From NCBI GenBank assembly GCA_037783415.1, contig JAZGTN010000022.1, positions 8,096,001 to 8,160,000 on the forward strand: a stretch of DNA of 64,000 nucleotides, in the 5' to 3' direction. The notes under the pieces were generated by a model, which saw only the letters and a list, made by a program, of their open reading frames with translations, did not search any database and was not told the origin of the DNA. The DNA comes from Leptasterias polaris (Eukaryota > Echinodermata > Asteroidea > Forcipulatida > Asteriidae). Shown in pieces: positions 59,430-64,000 of this stretch (position 1 is the stretch's first letter; each line of letters starts with the position of its first letter). Made by a program: the position numbers and the translations under genes.

Positions 59430-60192
59430 TGCAAAAAATAAGTTAGTGGCTTGACGTTTCGACCCTAGCAGAGTCTTTCTCGAAGGCTGAATGAAAACAC
59501 ACAACACACATACAAGCAGACAAGAGTTACAAGAGTAGTCAAGTGGAAATACATGAATAGAGAGAGTGGAGGGAGAAAAGCAGAAAGCATTCAGAGAAGG
59601 CAGGGGGTAAGCAGGGATTATGAAGACAAAGGGGGGGGGGGGTTATGAAGGGAAGGGGATAGCTTGACCACAAGAAGTTGGGAACACAAAGGACAAAATG
59701 GAAGGTTAGAAGAGAGGTAAATAATTAGTTAATACAATGAAGGGCAGACTAATAAAGTGGATAACTGTGTGGGAAAAGGAGAAGGCAAAAACAAAAGGTT
59801 ATTAGTCATTTCCTTCTTGGATATTCAAACCATGGGGCTGAGTGGTCTTTATGCGCCTTATCCAAAGTTTTTCCCTACTCAGACGGACAGTCTCTCTGCA
59901 GTTACCTAGTGCCTCAATGCCCTGTAAATTCATGTCAGAAATGGAGTGGTTAGGAAGGTTGAAGTGGTGTCCTACAGGTGTATCCAGCTTTTGGGTGTTG
60001 ACTGTGGATCTGTGGCCATAGAAACGCCTCTTGAGTGTAGTCTTGTTTCACCTATATATTGAACACCACAGACTCTGCAAGATATTAGATAGATTAGATT
60101 AGTGGTGGTGCAGGTGACATGACCCCTTGTCTTGTGGGTGGTACCACCAGTATGAGTAGGGAAAACGTCAGGCCACTAACTTATTTTTTGCA
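59430..60192 (-). mobile_element. Penelope-like element fragment with GIY-YIG domain
   Basis: The minus-strand frame around 60165-59815 reads NLIYLISCRVCGVQYIGET, then RRFYGHRSTVN and HFNLPNHSISDMNLQGIE, the GIY-YIG endonuclease that ends Penelope-like retroelement proteins. One frameshift lies near 60040. The reverse transcriptase is absent. The fragment is bounded by 30-bp near-identical inverted repeats ('tgcaaaaaataagttagtgg'). The 59440-59810 part is the 3' untranslated region also found at 42560-43010. Confidence 0.75.
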
Positions 60193-60769
60193 TTTATACC
60201 ACAGGTCCTTTTGGTTGGTAAGCAGTTTGCAACAGCTAATTCTATTTTCTCAAAATTACTACTTGTAAGGTTTTGCAAAAACATGGATATCTACCATTTT
60301 TAAACGCAAATTGGCACACCATTTTCATTTTTGGCGACACATTTTTGCCAAACGTCTCTTCAACCCAAGCAACAAAAGGACACGCGACCGAGGTAAAACT
60401 TAACGTCAACAGTGTGAGCTTATAACAAGGAAGTCAACATCAAGGACATAGCAAAGCAGATATAAACTGATTAAAGTTACATTTAGGCTGAGATATTTAA
60501 TTTGCAGTACTAAAACTGGGTCGCGTCTCACCATTTGCATATTGTGTACAATTATGAATAAAAAAAACTTTCCACTCACCAATGATTCTTACCATCGTGT
60601 CAAACAGGTGGTTAAAACAAAATTGATTGCTTACAAAAGAAATGTCGGCTAAACTTCCTGATTGAAATAACAGGCTTAAGGCCAAATTGTGTCATTTCCT
60701 GAAGGGATGAAGATCGCCACTTCTCGTCCCACGAAATCAAAAACTTCGCACACAATGTACTCGTTCTCG

Positions 60770-62880
60770 ACCAATACCCATACACATCAACGACTCATAA
60801 CTATGGTTCTCGTACTCGTCCACAACCCATGCTACTGTTTCTCGGACAAAACAGTACTAGTCCAACAGTTCAACTCAAACTCACGGTAATATAGCTACCA
60901 GTACTCACCGGTATACATGTTCAACCTAAGGTACCGGTACCCATTTTCAACCCACCGGTAAACATGTTCAACCTAAGGTACCGGTACCCATTTTCGACCC
61001 ATGGTACCGGGTATACTCATGTTCAACCCATGATACTACTACTCATTTTCAACTCATGGTACTAGAACCCATTTTCAATCCATGGTACTAGTACTCATTT
61101 TCAACTCATGGTACTGGTACCCATTTTCAACCCATGGTACTGGTACCTATTTTCAACTTATGGTACTAGAACCCATTTTCAACCCATGGTACTGGTACCC
61201 ATTTTCAACCCATGTTACTAGTACTCATTTTCAACTCATGGTACCGGTACACATTTTCAGCCCATGGTACCAGTACTCATTTTCAACTCATGGTACTGGT
61301 ACCCATTTTCAACCCATGGTACTAGTACTCAGTTTCAACCCATGGTACTAGTACTCATTTTCAACTCATGGAACTGGTACCTATTTTCAACCCATGGTAC
61401 TGGTACCCATTTTCAACTTATGATACTAGTACTCATTTTCAACTCATGGTTCTGGTACCCATTTTCAACCCATGGTACTATAGTACTCATTTTCAACTCA
61501 TGGTACTGGTACCTATTTTCAACTTATGGTACTAGTACTCATTTTCAACTCATGGTACTGGTACCCATTTCCAACCCATGGTACTAGTACTCATTTTCAA
61601 CTCATGGTACTGGAACCCATTTTCAAACCATGGTACTAGTACTCATTTTCAACTCATGGTACTGGTACCCATTTTCAACCAATGGTACTACTACTCATTT
61701 TCAACTCATGGTACTGGAACCCATTTTCAAACCATGGTACTAGTACTCATTTTCAACTCATGGTACTGGTACCCATTTTCAACCAATGGTACTACTACTC
61801 ATTTTCAACTCATGGTACTGGAACCCATTTTCAAACCATGGTACTAGTACTCATTTTCAACTCATGGTACTGGTACCCATTTTCAACCAATGGTACTGGT
61901 ATCTATTTTCAACTTATGGTACTACTACTCATTTTCAACCCATGGTACCGGTACCCATTTTCAACCCATGTTACTAGTACTCATTTTCAACTCACGGTAC
62001 TGGTACCCATTTTCAACCCATGGTACTGGTACCCATTGTCAACCCATGTTACTAGTACTCATTTTCATCTCATGGTACTGGTACACATTTTCAACCCATG
62101 GTACTATAGTACTCATTTTCAACTCATGGTACTGGTACCCATTTTCAACCCATGGTACTGGTACCCATTTTCAACTTATGATACTAGTACTCATTTTCAA
62201 CTCATGGTACTGGTACCCATTTTCAACCCATGGTACTGGTACCCATTTTCAACTTATGATACTAGTACTCATTTTCAACTCATGGTACTGGTACCCATTT
62301 TCAACCCATGGTACTATAGTACTCATTTTCAACTCATGGTACTGGTACCCATTTTCAACCAATGGTGCTGGTATCTATTTTCAACTCATGGTACTAGTAC
62401 CCATTTTCAACCCATGTTACTAGTACCCATTTTCAACCCATGGTACTGGTACCCATTTTCAACCCATATGTTACTAACTAGTACTCATTTTCAACTCACG
62501 GTACTGGTACACATGTTCAACCCATTATTTCCAGTACTCATTTTGAACTCATGGTACTGGTACCCATTTTCAACCCATGGTACTAGTACTCATTTTCAAC
62601 TTATGGTACTAGTACTCATTTTCAACCCATGGTACTAGTACCCATTTTCAACTCATGGTAAAAAAAAAATAATGGTACTCATTTTCAACCCATGGTACCA
62701 GTACTCATTTTCAACCCATGGTACCAGTACTCATTTTCAACTTATGGTACTAGTACCCATTTCCAACTTATGGTACTGGTACCCATTTTCAACTCATGGT
62801 ACTGGTACCCATTTTCAACTCTTGGTACCGGTATTCATTTTTAACTCATGATACTGGTTTACTAATTTTCACAATTACTC
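60770..62880. repeat. 26-bp satellite array, about 70 units
   Basis: Unit 'catggtactggtacccattttcaacc', with variants that alternate 'ggtacc', 'actagtac' and 'actactac' inside. The period is 26 (for example 61081, 61107, 61133). The left edge from about 60770 is more diverged, and the right edge decays after 62800. The 318-codon and similar open frames are by-products of the repeat. Confidence 0.95.
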
Positions 62881-63593
62881 TTCTACATCTAATGGTCTAG
62901 TCTCTAAATCATGTTACTAGTACTATTTTACAAAAACACACGGATTAGGATTACCAGTTTCGGTCGACTCAAACTCTTAAGTTTTGCACGTGTATATATT
63001 TAAAAAAACACCACCGTCACATCTTCGCCATGCAAGTACGCTTTGGCGATCCAAATATCCAACATAAGGTATAGAGACAGTTTTACATACTTGAATGGTA
63101 AATCATTAGAAATAGGACTAGGTCACAACCTTCAAGGCACTTTGAAACTCTAGAGGAAAAGGCGCCTTAAATATTTATTTATTTGTTTGTGTGTGTGTGG
63201 GTGTGTGTGTACCCATACTATTATCACCTTTTCCAACATAGCAGAAAACAGCAATCCCTCTTCGACGGGTTAAAAGTGTCTTAGCACCCCGAGGGAATTC
63301 TCTCAGCAGAACGATTCCTCCCCCGCCCAACCCCAACCCCTAGGAAAACCCCCACAATCATAACCAGATTGTTGTCGATGACCCTTTGCCATATCATTGT
63401 ATTCTCCATTACGCAGCAGCTGTAGCGCAGTTGGGGCGAGCTAGCAATACGCCATCTACGGATAGTAAATGATGTCACTTCTTTTTGTATGGATATGATA
63501 GAGAGCCCACTTGGGATGCGTACACGTACAAAAGACTAGCACACCTTAAGATTGGCCACACAAGATTTGTCTTGCACACAGCAAGCGGACAAC
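62881..63593. other. Intergenic stretch upstream of the right-edge gene
   Basis: A GT-rich run lies at about 63186-63212. No coding match was found. The last 150 bases probably include the 5' leader and promoter of the exon at 63594, but I see no clear core promoter motif. Confidence 0.4.
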
Positions 63594-63672
63594 ATGAGGA
63601 CCCTGCAATGGATTGTCGCAGTCATGCCGCGTGTGGCGGTCGCACTCAGTCTACTATTAATACATGCACATG
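63594..63672 (+). CDS. First exon of a secreted or membrane protein, signal peptide, partial
   Basis: ATG at 63594 opens MRTLQWIVAVMPRVAVALSL followed by LLIHAH. This is a basic start, a long hydrophobic core and a small-residue end, i.e. a signal peptide or signal anchor. It runs into a consensus donor 'gtaagt' at 63673 in phase 1. A phase-1 intron just after the signal peptide is common in animal extracellular modular proteins. The rest of the gene is beyond the right edge, so the family is unknown. Confidence 0.5.
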
Positions 63673-64000
63673 GTAAGTGGTCACATTTTCTTTCTTTTCT
63701 CCCCCTCCAAAGTTAATACAAATATCTTTGAAAATGTAATTAGTGCAAGAAGTAAACTTATTGTTAAGTTTTCTTCTGTAAATTTCTGGCTGGGTCTTCA
63801 CCAAGTACCCATTCAGTCGATTGTTTTAATTTTTGATTCTTACCGATTAGGTTTTGTTTTGATTAGTATATAATAATAACGACCAAACATCCTGTGTGAT
63901 TGTTGGGCCATGTGGCCGGTACTGACGAACATGTGTTCCAACCGTTTTGCACATACACGATGCTCCACTCACGTTTTACTAAGCTATACCAATTACAAGG

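Noticed and set aside
61082..62638. Long plus-strand open frames (up to 318 codons) rich in YWYPFSTHGT
   Set aside because: They are the 26-bp satellite translated in frames where the unit lacks stops. They have no non-repeat sequence, start context or splice sites.

Overview
The window is animal nuclear DNA: AT-rich, intron-rich and full of mobile elements. Bacterial features are absent (no operons, ribosome binding sites or CRISPR). Two metazoan-specific families are coded here: a DEG/ENaC channel family and an SLC22-type organic ion transporter. The repeat spectrum (piggyBac and TTAA-type MITEs, CR1/Rex1-like LINEs, Penelope-like elements, tRNA-derived SINEs) suits a marine invertebrate deuterostome. 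My best guess is an echinoderm, perhaps a starfish, but that is an inference from repeat style, not a demonstrated identification.

Layout. (1) 485-8911, minus strand: five exons of a DEG/ENaC channel whose 3' end runs off the left edge. Its introns hold a long foldback element, tRNA-like SINE copies and MITEs. (2) 9-15 kb: no gene, only MITEs, a directly repeated block and a 214-bp near-perfect palindrome. (3) 15.4-23.4 kb: one 5'-truncated LINE split by three later insertions: a 1.9-kb TTAA-flanked element, a 3.7-kb piggyBac with an intact 577-aa transposase gene, and a 160-bp CCGG-flanked MITE. (4) 26.3-31 kb, minus strand: the 3' portion of a second DEG/ENaC gene with signs of damage in its last exons. 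(5) 35.6-41.6 kb, minus strand: an unrecognised nine-exon gene that closes to a 743-codon reading frame, with a duplicated two-exon cassette and an exon carrying 42 tandem 18-bp units. (6) 43.2-50.9 kb, minus strand: a complete ten-exon SLC22-like transporter of 577 aa. (7) 51-63.5 kb: no convincing gene; tandem repeats, SINEs, a TIR element, a Penelope-like fragment and a 2-kb satellite of 26-bp units. (8) 63.6 kb, plus strand: a likely first exon coding a signal peptide, continuing off the right edge.

The gene models were built by hand from splice sites, and codon phase agrees at every junction except the one flagged in the second channel gene. The channels and the transporter are membrane proteins, but nothing here shows that they work together.
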